Source of the DNA: Proteobacteria bacterium UBA6729 | GTDB taxonomy: Bacteria; Pseudomonadota; Gammaproteobacteria; Porifericomitales; Porifericomitaceae | Reading direction: 5' to 3' | Assembly: GCA_002454015.1 (NCBI GenBank) | Contig: DKIB01000116.1 | Coordinates: forward strand, 1-9,290 | DNA length: 9,290 bases | Part shown: positions 1-7,340 of the stretch, in pieces | Numbering within the stretch: position 1 is the stretch's first letter | Layout: each line of letters opens with the position of its first letter | Position numbers and translations under genes: made by a program | Notes under the pieces: model-generated | The model's input: the letters and a program-made list of their open reading frames with translations, nothing else | Database searches by the model: none | Told to the model about the DNA's origin: nothing

Positions 1-2
1 AG

Positions 3-83
3 AATCTGGCCCACGCCATGTGGGCTGTGGAACAGCTGCTACAGCACTGGGTAATGCAGCCCCGGCGACATAGCGGCATCTGA
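3..83 (+). CDS. Possible 3' end of an unidentified protein gene (partial)
   Basis: This reading frame is open from the left edge and encodes about 26 residues ending in ...MQPRRHSGI before a TGA stop. The visible peptide is plausible for a helical C-terminus (it contains AMWAVEQLLQHW), but it is too short to assign to a family. It would be convergent with cca, with only 10 nt between the two stop codons and no terminator hairpin in that gap. The alternatives on the same stretch are less convincing. The minus strand gives an open but cysteine-rich peptide starting near position 79. Function unknown; whether it is a gene depends on sequence left of the window. Confidence 0.3.
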   Translation, partial: NLAHAMWAVEQLLQHWVMQPRRHSGI

Positions 84-93
84 TCCGCGTGGC

Positions 94-1137
94 TCAAGGG
101 CTTGCGCAGGTGCTGTTGCGGATGCGCTGCAGGCGCAGCTGGTCTATGGCCTGGCCGCGTGCCCGGCCTTGCAGTCCGGCGGTTTCTGCGGTGGTTACGG
201 TGCTGGCGGCGGTCCAGGCCTGGTGCAGGGCTTGTGGGTTGGCGTTGGCCGCTGCCAGTGCTGCACACATCTGCTGGAAGGGTTCCGGCCGTCTGAAGGC
301 GTCGGTTTGTTTGAGCAGCTGCAGCCATGCGGCGGCGTCCGGTCTGGTGGTGTGCAGGGTCTGCCAGAGGTGGGCGGTGTGGATGGCAACATGGCTGTAG
401 CGGGTCGGCATGCGGTAGCGCTTGCAGAGGGTCTGTACCGTGGACTTGCCGGATGCAGCAAACAGGGCCGCCAGTGCGGTTACGGTGTCACGGGTTGCCG
501 CCGTGGCCTGCAGGTGCAGACCGGGAAACAGTCGGTCCAGGGCATGGCATGTACTGAGCACCGCGAAGAAGTGTGCCGGATGTGGTGCGGCGAGGGCGCG
601 TTCCAGTTCCTTGAAGACCCGCTCCGGCGCCAGGGTCTCCAGCTCGCTGGAGGTGGAGATCTGCTGCATGATCAGCAGGGTTTGCGGGTGCACGCTGAAG
701 TCCAGGCAGGCGGCAAAACGTGCCGCACGCAGTACACGCAGGGGGTCTTCAACGAAGGCCGGGGATACATGTTTGAGCTGCTTGCGTTTTAGGTCTGCCT
801 GACCACCGTAGGGGTCGATGAGGGTGCCGTCCGCAGCCTCGGCCATGGCATTGATGGTCAGGTCACGGCGCAGCAGATCGTCTTCCAGAGTAACCTCGGG
901 GTCGGTGTGGAAGTGGAAGCCGCGGTAGCCCGGTGCAACCTTGCGTTCGGTGCGCGCCAAGGCATACTCCTCATGGCTTTTGGGATGCAGGAAGACCGGA
1001 AAGTCGCTGCCTACGGCCTTGTAGCCGAGCTCCAGCAGCTGTTGCGGGGTGGCCCCGACCACGACCCAGTCGCTGTCTTGGGCCGGCAGGCCCAGCAGGC
1101 GATCCCGCACGGCGCCGCCTACCCGGTAGCATTTCAC
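94..1137 (-). CDS. cca: CCA tRNA nucleotidyltransferase (Cca), without a recognisable HD domain
   Basis: The enzyme adds or repairs the 3'-terminal CCA of tRNAs in the cytoplasm, using CTP and ATP. The protein opens with [18 protein letters not shown], the class II nucleotidyltransferase P-loop-like motif. The metal-binding pair D21/D23 sits in [12 protein letters not shown] is at about 90-97, and [13 protein letters not shown] at about 130-142 belongs to the nucleotide-recognition region. I chose the GTG start at 1135-1137 because it places the first residues exactly as in E. coli Cca, and because it overlaps the upstream stop codon as GTGA. The frame stays open to about 1206, but the added residues do not look like the family. 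At 347 aa it is shorter than E. coli Cca (about 412). The missing part covers the HD motif (CHDLGKG and the following His-rich stretch), so the phosphohydrolase activity is probably absent. It is the last gene of the slt operon. Confidence 0.96.
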   Translation of the reverse strand: MKCYRVGGAVRDRLLGLPAQDSDWVVVGATPQQLLELGYKAVGSDFPVFLHPKSHEEYALARTERKVAPGYRGFHFHTDPEVTLEDDLLRRDLTINAMAEAADGTLIDPYGGQADLKRKQLKHVSPAFVEDPLRVLRAARFAACLDFSVHPQTLLIMQQISTSSELETLAPERVFKELERALAAPHPAHFFAVLSTCHALDRLFPGLHLQATAATRDTVTALAALFAASGKSTVQTLCKRYRMPTRYSHVAIHTAHLWQTLHTTRPDAAAWLQLLKQTDAFRRPEPFQQMCAALAAANANPQALHQAWTAASTVTTAETAGLQGRARGQAIDQLRLQRIRNSTCASP

Positions 1138-2132
1138 GGGGGGGACATGCGCCCGGCCTGTTGCCGATATCGATACAGCGGTGCCCTGCGACTGTTCTGG
1201 CGGCACAGGTAGGTGGGGGCGACAGACTCCAGCGGGGTCGGGGTTATGCCCAGTTGTTGCAGGCTATTGTCGTCCTGGCATACGCTGTCCACCAGGGTAG
1301 AGCGATAGTTATCCGGGGTAAAGGGTTTGCCGGGCAGGTATTGGCACAGCATGGCCTGCAGCTGCGACAGTGTGGAGCCCAGCGGGACAATGTGCCGCCG
1401 GATATTGGCGCAGGCGGCGGTGTAGCGCACCAGCTGCAACAGGGTGTATTGTCGGGGACCGCACAGATCGTAGCGCCGTCCATAACTGTCGGGGGCACAC
1501 AGGACGCGGGTGATCACAGCGGCTACATCGCCACTGTATACCGGCGCAAAGCGTGCCGCTGCACAGGCCAGGGGAAAGACCGGGGGCGGGCAGAGGCGCA
1601 GCAGGGTGGCGAAGCGGTTCAGGAAGCTGTCCCCCGGACCGAAGAGCACCGAAGGGCGGAGGATGGAATAGTGCAGTGTTGCACCGACCCCGGCACTGAC
1701 CCGGGCCTCTGCCTCGCCCTTGCTACGCAGATAGTAGCTGGGGGCACGGGCGGTGTTGGCGTGCAACGCGCTGACATAGATGAAGTGGCGTACACCGCTG
1801 GCGCGGGCGGCACGGACTGCGGTCTCCGTCAGTTCCACATGCACCCGCTGGAAGCGGGCGCGCCTGGATTCGTTCAGGATGCCGATCAGATTGACCACGG
1901 CATCACAGCCCTGAAAGTGCTGCCGGAGCACGGCGGGGTCAAACACATCCGCCTCGATCAGCTGCAGTGTGGGCAGCAGGATCAATTCGGCACGATGGCG
2001 CTCGCGGTCACGGGTCAGGATGCGTACTGCACAGCCCTTGGTGGCCAGACGGGCTGCCAGGATGCGACCCAGAAAGCCGCTGCCGCCGAGTATACACACG
2101 GCAGGGTGCGTAACCTCACGTATAGTGCTCAT
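1134..2132 (-). CDS. NDUFA9-like NAD(P)-binding Rossmann protein (atypical SDR family)
   Basis: This 332-residue protein begins with a Rossmann dinucleotide-binding motif, ILGGSGFLG (about 14-22). [10 protein letters not shown] follows at about 77-86, then [10 protein letters not shown] near 116-125 and a YxxxK pair at Y134/K138. The [11 protein letters not shown] stretch at about 158-168 is typical of extended and atypical short-chain dehydrogenases. Together these match the bacterial 'complex I NDUFA9 subunit family' proteins. Such proteins probably bind NAD(P) and act as a reductase, epimerase-like enzyme or structural subunit; the substrate is unknown. The ATG start overlaps the slt stop codon (ATGA), and the gene's own stop overlaps the cca GTG (GTGA). 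It therefore lies in a translationally coupled operon and has no obvious Shine-Dalgarno of its own. The last codons contain a run of seven C residues. The family call is firm; the function is not known. Confidence 0.9.
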   Translation of the reverse strand: MSTIREVTHPAVCILGGSGFLGRILAARLATKGCAVRILTRDRERHRAELILLPTLQLIEADVFDPAVLRQHFQGCDAVVNLIGILNESRRARFQRVHVELTETAVRAARASGVRHFIYVSALHANTARAPSYYLRSKGEAEARVSAGVGATLHYSILRPSVLFGPGDSFLNRFATLLRLCPPPVFPLACAAARFAPVYSGDVAAVITRVLCAPDSYGRRYDLCGPRQYTLLQLVRYTAACANIRRHIVPLGSTLSQLQAMLCQYLPGKPFTPDNYRSTLVDSVCQDDNSLQQLGITPTPLESVAPTYLCRQNSRRAPLYRYRQQAGRMSPP

Positions 2133-4081
2133 GAACTTGCTGCATCACACAGCGGCGCGGCACCGTTGGAGGAGGCCATGCGCTCTGACAGTGGAGTAAG
2201 TCGCCGTTGTAGTAACCAGTCATAAATCGTTGCATAGAGCAGTACCCGCCGGATATGTACTCGAGTCTCCTGAAAGGGGATCATCTCGATCCAGATGTCT
2301 GCTACAGCACAGTCCCGCCGCCGCAGCCACTTGCGGATGCGGTGCGGCCCGGCATTGTACGCCCCGGTTGCCAGTATCAGATTGCCATTGAATGTCTCAT
2401 ACAGCCCGTGCAGGTAGTGGCTGCCCAGCTGTATATTGGTCTCGGCATCCAGCAGTTTGCGGGTGGCATAGTTGCGCAGTCGCAGGGAGCGTGCCGTGCT
2501 GCGCCCGACGGCGGGCAGCAATTGCATCAGTCCCAGTGCCCCGGCCGGGGAGCGGGCATCGGTCATGAAGGCGCTCTCGGCGCGTACCGTGGCATATATC
2601 CAGCTGGTATCCAGCCCGTTGCGCCCTGCGTGCTCCTCCAGCAGCGACCCGTAGATGAGCGGGAAGCGCAACTCCAGATCATCATAGGCGGCAGCCCTGC
2701 CCAGGGCAAAGATGGCGCGGTCATGCCAGCCCCATGAGGTGGTCAGCCAGGCGGCAGTCTGCAAGGCCTCGGAGTCCATATCCCGCAGGGCCTGGTTCCA
2801 CTCCAGTCGTGCCTTGCGGGGCTCACCCAGCAGGAACCATTCCCGGGCGCGCTGCATGGCGGGTTGTGCCAGCAACCGCTGTTGCAGTCCCGGGTCGACA
2901 ACGGTGGGCACATGGTTCAGCTGATACTCCAGCCCCATTCGGTCAGCGGCCAGAAAGCCATAGTAGTCGCGCTCCCGGGCCAACTCCCGGTAGTGTTGCT
3001 GCGCCTCGGTGCTGTGGCCCAGCTGCTCCAGGGCACGGGCACGCCAGTAGCGCCACTGCAGGGCATCCACGTCCGTACCTGCGCCGGGCCCGGTGCGGGT
3101 CCAGTCTGCCAGTTGTTGCCACAGCCGGTTCTCCAGGGCGGCCTGCAGCCGCCGGGTAAACAGCTGTTTGTCCAGCGGTCCGGCCTGATCCAGCAGCTCC
3201 AGAGTGGCTGGGTGACGGCGGTGGCGGGCTCGGCGGGCCAGATGGCGTGCCGTCTCCCCCTGTTCCTCCGGGCTGTATGCGTAGCGGTCCAGAAGTCCCC
3301 GCCAGTGCCGCAGGGCCAGGTCGATGCGGCCTGCATCGGCGAGGCGGCGTACGGCATGAGCCAGAAGGGTACGTTGTTCGGCCTGGTCGGCGGTGCGTGG
3401 AGAGCGCAAGGCCTGTTGCGGAGCCTGGTGGGCATGCAGCAGGCGTTCCGCCAGCTGCCGCCATTCCCCGTCCAGCTTGCGGTGCAGATATCTGGCGAGG
3501 GCAGGCTGCCCGGCTTGCAGGGCCAGCCCGATACGCTGCCAGATCAGTTCGTCGGCCTGCGGGGTGCTGTACAGGAATGCAAAGACCGGGTCACAGGCGG
3601 AATGCCGGGACTTGCCGATCAGAAACAGTGGGACTGCCTGTGTGGATACCAGCGTACCCGCATGGCCCAGCTGGAGCTTGGCCTGCAGGGCCAGACAACG
3701 TTGCTGCTCACTCCGTGTTGCGGGGTCATGAATATCCAGCAGTTGCTGCCAGTGTCCGCGTGCTGCCAGGCGGGGCAGCCAGCTGGCCCGCAGTCGGGCA
3801 TTGGCCGGAAAATCCGGGTAGGTGGCGATGAAGTCACGTACCTCGGCGTAGTTGCGGCTGCCGCGATTCATCTGGCGGTAGCGCAGGTAGGGATAGAGGG
3901 GATAGTCCCGCAACATCCCGGCATGGCGCTGAAAGGTCTGCATCCGGCCCTGATCCCAGGCACGCAGGGCCTCCTGAAACTGCAGACGTTCTGCTGCCCA
4001 CTCCTCCGCTGCCAGTGGCAGGCCCGGGCAGATCAGGACACAGAGGCTACAGCTGCGTATTATTAATATCATATATTTCAT
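2129..4081 (-). CDS. slt: Soluble lytic murein transglycosylase (Slt70 type)
   Basis: This 650-residue periplasmic enzyme cleaves the MurNAc-GlcNAc bond of peptidoglycan to give 1,6-anhydro-MurNAc ends, and takes part in wall turnover and recycling. A short hydrophobic N-terminus ending in LPLAA-EEW (about 1-25) looks like a signal peptide. Residues of about 30-450 form the long alpha-helical superhelical U and L domains typical of Slt70. The catalytic GH23 domain is at about 480-600. It shows ATVRAESAF with the likely catalytic Glu502, GLMQLLP (517-523) and ATGAYNAGP (571-579). The C-terminus has IPFQETRVHIRRVL, another family hallmark. The length is close to E. coli Slt (about 645). An in-frame stop just upstream limits the start to the ATG at 4079-4081 or the next ATG nine bases on; no strong ribosome binding site precedes it. 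It is the first gene of a three-gene operon and is divergent from rpoD. Confidence 0.97.
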   Translation of the reverse strand: MKYMILIIRSCSLCVLICPGLPLAAEEWAAERLQFQEALRAWDQGRMQTFQRHAGMLRDYPLYPYLRYRQMNRGSRNYAEVRDFIATYPDFPANARLRASWLPRLAARGHWQQLLDIHDPATRSEQQRCLALQAKLQLGHAGTLVSTQAVPLFLIGKSRHSACDPVFAFLYSTPQADELIWQRIGLALQAGQPALARYLHRKLDGEWRQLAERLLHAHQAPQQALRSPRTADQAEQRTLLAHAVRRLADAGRIDLALRHWRGLLDRYAYSPEEQGETARHLARRARHRRHPATLELLDQAGPLDKQLFTRRLQAALENRLWQQLADWTRTGPGAGTDVDALQWRYWRARALEQLGHSTEAQQHYRELARERDYYGFLAADRMGLEYQLNHVPTVVDPGLQQRLLAQPAMQRAREWFLLGEPRKARLEWNQALRDMDSEALQTAAWLTTSWGWHDRAIFALGRAAAYDDLELRFPLIYGSLLEEHAGRNGLDTSWIYATVRAESAFMTDARSPAGALGLMQLLPAVGRSTARSLRLRNYATRKLLDAETNIQLGSHYLHGLYETFNGNLILATGAYNAGPHRIRKWLRRRDCAVADIWIEMIPFQETRVHIRRVLLYATIYDWLLQRRLTPLSERMASSNGAAPLCDAASS

Positions 4082-4256
4082 ACACTTGGAAGTCGATCAC
4101 TCAGCCTACCCCATAAGAGATACTGTCCGGAGTGGCACTTGTGCAGTATACTCATCCCGATACCCGGGATGCTCCTGATCGCATGGCGAGGCAAGGTGGG
4201 CGACAGGGCATCAACATTATTCAAGGGCATACAATAGCACGGAGTAGCAATCAACC
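4082..4256. promoter_or_regulatory. Divergent promoter region between slt and rpoD
   Basis: This 175-bp non-coding gap must hold the start signals for both the slt operon (leftward) and rpoD (rightward). The best -10 candidate is TATACT at 4147-4152. It sits inside the palindrome AGTATACT (4145-4152), so it could serve either strand. No good TTGACA-like -35 lies at 16-18 bp on either side. A second weak -10, TACAAT (4230-4235), lies just before rpoD. The rpoD ribosome binding site is probably GGAG at 4241-4244, 12 nt before the ATG. These are motif-level guesses; no transcription start can be fixed from the sequence alone. Confidence 0.45.
4154..4170. promoter_or_regulatory. Inverted repeat next to the -10-like palindrome (possible operator)
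   Basis: The sequence reads ATCCCG, five bases, then CGGGAT, a perfect 6-bp inverted repeat. It begins one base after the AGTATACT palindrome, in the middle of the slt/rpoD divergent region. This is a typical position for a dimeric repressor site, and in RNA it could form a short hairpin. I do not recognise the motif as the site of a named regulator. Confidence 0.3.
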
Positions 4257-6161
4257 ATGGAACATTTTGATTCCCCGGAGGAGCGGTCTCGCCTGAAACT
4301 GCTGATCGCCAAGGGCAAGGAACAGGGCTTTCTGACCTACCACGAGGTCAACGACTATCTGTCGGATGACGTGGTTGATCCAGAGCAGATCGAGGAGGTT
4401 ATTACCGCCATCAGCGACATGGGCATTGCGGTGTATGAATCTCCGCCCAACCTGAATGAGCTGATGGGAGTGACCGGTGCGAGTGCGACTGATGAGACCA
4501 GCAGTCCACAGGAGGTGGCGGTGATCAGTGACGGTGAACTGGGTCGGACCACGGACCCGGTGCGTATGTACATGCGCGAGATGGGCAGCATTGACCTGTT
4601 GACTCGAGAGGGTGAGATCACGCTGGCCAGACAGATCGAACAGGGCATTGACCAGCAATTGCGGATCCTGAGCAGTTGTCCTGCCATCGTGCCCGTGGTG
4701 CGCGAGTATCTGGGTCGGGTGGAGCGGGGCGAAAGCAAACTCAACGAGGTGGTGATCGGTTTGTATCAGCCCATGTCTACTAATGCAAAACGGCGTCGGG
4801 CGCGTGCAGTGGCCGCCGCCACCAGGGCAGGGACCGTGGCGGCAGCCCCGCTGGATGCCCGTGGTGAAATCCTTCCCATAGAAGAGCTGACGCTGGGTAC
4901 GGTACAGGAGCGGATGCTGGATCTTGAGCGTTTGCACAGGCGCATGGTGAGTGCGATTGAACGTTATGGCTGGTCCAGCGACGCCGTCATCAGGCCGCGT
5001 GATCGGTTGTATCTCTGCTTTATCAGTTTCAGGTTTGCGCTGCGCTTTATAGAGCGTATGTCACAACGCGTGATCGAGTCCGTACGCAAGGTACGCAGTG
5101 TAGAGCGCAACGTGATGCAGATGTGTGTGCGTGATGCGAAGATGCCCAGACAACATTTTATCACTGCCTTTACGGCCGATCCCGTGGCCTTGGGGTGGCT
5201 TGTGCATGAGGCACATTCAGGCAAGGAGTGGTCCGACAAGATGCTTGAACTGTTGCCAGGCATAGAACGTCGGCAACGCCGTATTGCCAGCCTGTTGGAA
5301 GGGCAGTTTCTGTCCGTGGCTGGACTCAAGGAGATCAATCGCAGACTGGTGGTCAGTCGTGCCAGAACCATGCGTGCCAAGCGGGCGATGGTGGAGGCCA
5401 ACTTGCGTCTGGTGATCTCCATCGCCAAGAAATATACCAAGCGTGGGTTGTTGTTTCTGGATCTGATTCAGGAAGGTAACATCGGCCTGATGAAGGCAGT
5501 AGACAAGTTTGAATATCGTCGTGGTTACAAGTTCTCCACCTATGCCACCTGGTGGATACGTCAGGCCATCACGCGTTCCATTGCTGATCAGGCCCGTACC
5601 ATCCGTATCCCGGTGCATATGATAGAGACCATCAACAAGATGAATCGCATCTCTCGGCAGATTCTGCAGGAGCACGGTCGTGAGCCTACCGCCCGTGAGT
5701 TGTCCGAGCGCATGGAGATCCCCGAGGACAAGGTGCGACGGGTGATGAAGATATCCAAAGAGCCGATCTCTACCGAGACCCCGGTGGGCGATGAGGATTC
5801 ACGTCTGGGTGATTTCCTGGAAGAACTCGGGATACAATCGCCAGGTGATGTGGCCGATGTCGAGAATCTGCGTGAGGCCATACAGAGTGCCCTGGACGAA
5901 CTGTCCGGGCGTGAGGCAAAGGTGTTACGGATGCGGTTTGGATTGAAGATGAACACCGATCACACACTGGAAGAGGTCGGGAAACAGTTTGATGTGACCC
6001 GCGAGCGCATCCGTCAGATTGAGGCCAAGGCACTGCGTAAACTGCGTCACCCATCGCGTGCCGCGCAGCTGTCCAGTTTTCATGCCACCGCGCCTGATCG
6101 GCAGGGCAAACGCAAGTCTCGTCAGCAGAACCGATCCAGGGCCCGTAGCTCAGCTGGTTAA
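4257..6161 (+). CDS. rpoD: RNA polymerase primary sigma factor RpoD (sigma-70)
   Basis: This is the housekeeping sigma factor that directs RNA polymerase to -10/-35 promoters. Domains in order over 634 residues: region 1.1 (about 1-70); region 1.2, with [13 protein letters not shown], near 98-133; and a long non-conserved region, with many basic residues, to about 370. Region 2 includes [17 protein letters not shown] and [18 protein letters not shown] (about 380-442), the core-binding and -10 recognition parts. Region 3 (about 450-530) contains [17 protein letters not shown]. Region 4 has [20 protein letters not shown] and LRHPSR (to 601), the -35 recognition helix-turn-helix. The start follows GGAG by 12 nt and encodes the expected [10 protein letters not shown]. 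After LRHPSR the protein continues for 33 residues, about 23 more than in E. coli, with a basic tail. Its TAA stop lies inside the D-loop of the following tRNA gene. No rpsU or dnaG lies upstream; slt diverges instead. Confidence 0.98.
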   Translation: MEHFDSPEERSRLKLLIAKGKEQGFLTYHEVNDYLSDDVVDPEQIEEVITAISDMGIAVYESPPNLNELMGVTGASATDETSSPQEVAVISDGELGRTTDPVRMYMREMGSIDLLTREGEITLARQIEQGIDQQLRILSSCPAIVPVVREYLGRVERGESKLNEVVIGLYQPMSTNAKRRRARAVAAATRAGTVAAAPLDARGEILPIEELTLGTVQERMLDLERLHRRMVSAIERYGWSSDAVIRPRDRLYLCFISFRFALRFIERMSQRVIESVRKVRSVERNVMQMCVRDAKMPRQHFITAFTADPVALGWLVHEAHSGKEWSDKMLELLPGIERRQRRIASLLEGQFLSVAGLKEINRRLVVSRARTMRAKRAMVEANLRLVISIAKKYTKRGLLFLDLIQEGNIGLMKAVDKFEYRRGYKFSTYATWWIRQAITRSIADQARTIRIPVHMIETINKMNRISRQILQEHGREPTARELSERMEIPEDKVRRVMKISKEPISTETPVGDEDSRLGDFLEELGIQSPGDVADVENLREAIQSALDELSGREAKVLRMRFGLKMNTDHTLEEVGKQFDVTRERIRQIEAKALRKLRHPSRAAQLSSFHATAPDRQGKRKSRQQNRSRARSSAG

Positions 6162-6213
6162 GAGCAACCGACTCATAATCGGCAGGTCCCAGGTTCGAGT
6201 CCTGGCGGGCCCA
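6139..6213 (+). tRNA. tRNA with CAU anticodon, probably tRNA-Ile2 (lysidine-type)
   Basis: A full cloverleaf can be folded by eye. The acceptor stem GGGCCCG pairs with CGGGCCC (6206-6212), the D-stem GCTC with GAGC, and the T-stem CCAGG with CCTGG around loop TTCGAGT. The anticodon loop is CTCATAA, with CAT at 6174-6176, and the discriminator base is A6213. C4-G69 and C5-G68 in the acceptor stem are the pairs known to favour TilS and the Ile2 identity over elongator Met, so I favour tRNA-Ile2. Elongator tRNA-Met remains possible. Oddities: the CCA end is not encoded (CAG follows A73), positions 27 and 43 form an A-C mismatch, and the D-loop has ten bases. The first 23 nt overlap the end of rpoD on the same strand. 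No separate promoter is evident, so cotranscription with rpoD is likely. Confidence 0.92.
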
Positions 6214-6215
6214 CA
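6172..6215 (+). repeat. Direct repeat copy 1 (tRNA 3' half, anticodon loop to discriminator plus 2 nt)
   Basis: This 44-nt segment of the tRNA gene, running from the anticodon loop through the T-arm and acceptor 3' strand, recurs 1169 bp downstream at 7341-7384 with 37 of 44 identical positions by my hand alignment. A repeated tRNA 3' end is the usual form of attL/attR sites of elements that integrate by tyrosine recombinases. A tandem tRNA duplication would look similar. Confidence 0.75.
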
Positions 6216-6849
6216 GTCAGGGACTTGCGAGAAGCCCCTTGGCTCCTGCAACATTGCCGTGCAGACCGTTGCGTCCTGTCGCAACAAGGACAACGCCCCC
6301 AAGTAGTGGATTCTTCGCTATAGGGGCACTGCTCCAAAGGGTCCAGCACTCGATGAACTCCTGAGACTTGCAGAGCTTGAAAAAGCCAGACTCAAGGCGG
6401 GGCATCAACTGCCGATTTTTTCGGTAGAGATTCTGGTGGAGCTCGCGATAGAAGTTCGACAGCCGCGTCAGAAAGACCGACCCCTGCCGATTGCAGATGC
6501 ACGCAAGTTGCAGGAACAACAGCGGATGTCCCCGGGATTTCATGAGGTCTTTGCGTTGTTGCGGATCCTGCGCTGGAAATACCGGCATCAGCATGCCGGG
6601 CACCCGTCACTGAGAGGCACAGCTCCTCAACGAGTTGTCCCATGTAGAGGCCTCCCTGGTGCGTGACAGCAACACGGGCAAGCGATAGCTGATTCCTTCC
6701 TGTTCCAGCAGGGAGCAACGGATGCTCTACTCAACCGTAGGCAGGAAGCTGCCTGGCCAGACTGTTCTGGTGCCTGAGGCACGGCCCTCCAAAGCACGAG
6801 GGTAGCCTCTCTCCCCTGCATTCTGCCCCAAGCCCTCGGGCCACTTGTA
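6216..6849. other. Gene-poor spacer after the tRNA, probably decayed insert
   Basis: I see no convincing gene here. Short ORFs on both strands lack family motifs and are broken by stops. On the minus strand, frames at about 6217-6603 and 6392-6718 overlap in a way that might be a frameshifted remnant, but I recognise no transposase, integrase or other protein. Small inverted repeats occur at 6268-6285 (GTTGCG/CGCAAC, 6-nt loop), 6739-6754 (AGGCAG/CTGCCT, 4-nt loop), 6771-6781 (TGCCT/AGGCA) and 6785-6802 (CCCTC/GAGGG). None is followed by a T-run, so no intrinsic terminator for rpoD/tRNA is evident. The stretch lies between two tRNA-derived repeats, which suggests eroded mobile DNA. Confidence 0.5.
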
Positions 6850-7194
6850 GTGTACTATGGCGATGTGAATCTTTATAAATCAATCACTTACGAATTCAAA
6901 CCGTCAAAGTCAGGAAAGATGTGGTACAACAGGAACCCCTGTGAGTACTGCCCTGAACCCAACTGCGAGAATCATCGGGTAAACTCCTACGAGCGCTATT
7001 CGTCTGCCTACGAAAAGTTTGTGTTTGCTCCTGATGCCAAAAGCCAAAGATCTGTACTGTACTGCCCTCGATTTTCTGGACACCAGAGCATGTTAATCCA
7101 ACTGCCGTTTGAGCCCGGAGGATGGCTGTGCCCGGACTTCGGTCTGTACCGCCCAAGGCATATGCCTCCAGCATATCGCCCTCGGGCCTCGTGA
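6850..7194 (+). CDS. Doubtful small Cys/Tyr-rich ORF
   Basis: A 114-codon frame starts at a GTG, with an internal ATG at codon 24. Its first 80 residues are tyrosine-rich and contain CEYCPEPNCENH, a C-x2-C-x4-C-x2-H arrangement that could bind zinc. The base composition is more AT-rich than in the flanking genes, particularly over the first part. The last 30 residues are rich in Pro and Arg and look like untranslated sequence read by chance. There is no clear ribosome binding site and I recognise no family. It may be a fragment of a gene carried by the presumed insert, or not coding at all. Confidence 0.25.
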   Translation: MYYGDVNLYKSITYEFKPSKSGKMWYNRNPCEYCPEPNCENHRVNSYERYSSAYEKFVFAPDAKSQRSVLYCPRFSGHQSMLIQLPFEPGGWLCPDFGLYRPRHMPPAYRPRAS

Positions 7195-7340
7195 AAAATG
7201 CACAGCTTGTGTACAATGCTCAGTGCACCTACCTTGTCCTGTATTTACGCAAGCTATTGCAGTGGCTGCAGTTTTCGAAAATGCAGACTAACATTGAAGA
7301 ACGCGCAGTACAATCAACAACTCACATGATTGCAGCACGC

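Noticed and set aside
1138..1206. Upstream extension of cca to the first in-frame ATG (23 more residues)
   Set aside because: The extra residues do not match the family and would lie wholly within the preceding gene; the GTG at 1135-1137 gives the expected N-terminus and a GTGA overlap.
933..2225. 430-codon open frame on the + strand opposite cca and the NDUFA9-like gene
   Set aside because: It lies antisense to two genes with clear family motifs; its composition is that expected from high-GC antisense frames and it shows no known domain.
2864..4066. 400-codon open frame on the + strand opposite slt
   Set aside because: Antisense to a well-supported Slt70 homologue; Gln/Gly/Ala-rich with no recognisable domain.
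6268..6285. Hairpin GTTGCG/CGCAAC as rpoD-tRNA terminator
   Set aside because: The stem is only 6 bp and is not followed by a T-run on either strand.
6019..6306. 95-codon + strand frame overlapping the rpoD end and the tRNA
   Set aside because: It is a +1 shadow of rpoD that reads through the tRNA; no family resemblance and no ribosome binding site.
6217..6718. Minus-strand frames as a frameshifted transposase
   Set aside because: Two overlapping frames look partly coding, but I could not identify any DDE, HUH, serine or tyrosine recombinase motif.
7200..7330. Sigma-70 promoter for the AAA+ gene (TACAAT boxes near 7211 and 7310)
   Set aside because: Both -10-like boxes lack an acceptable -35 at 16-18 bp, so I do not list a promoter.
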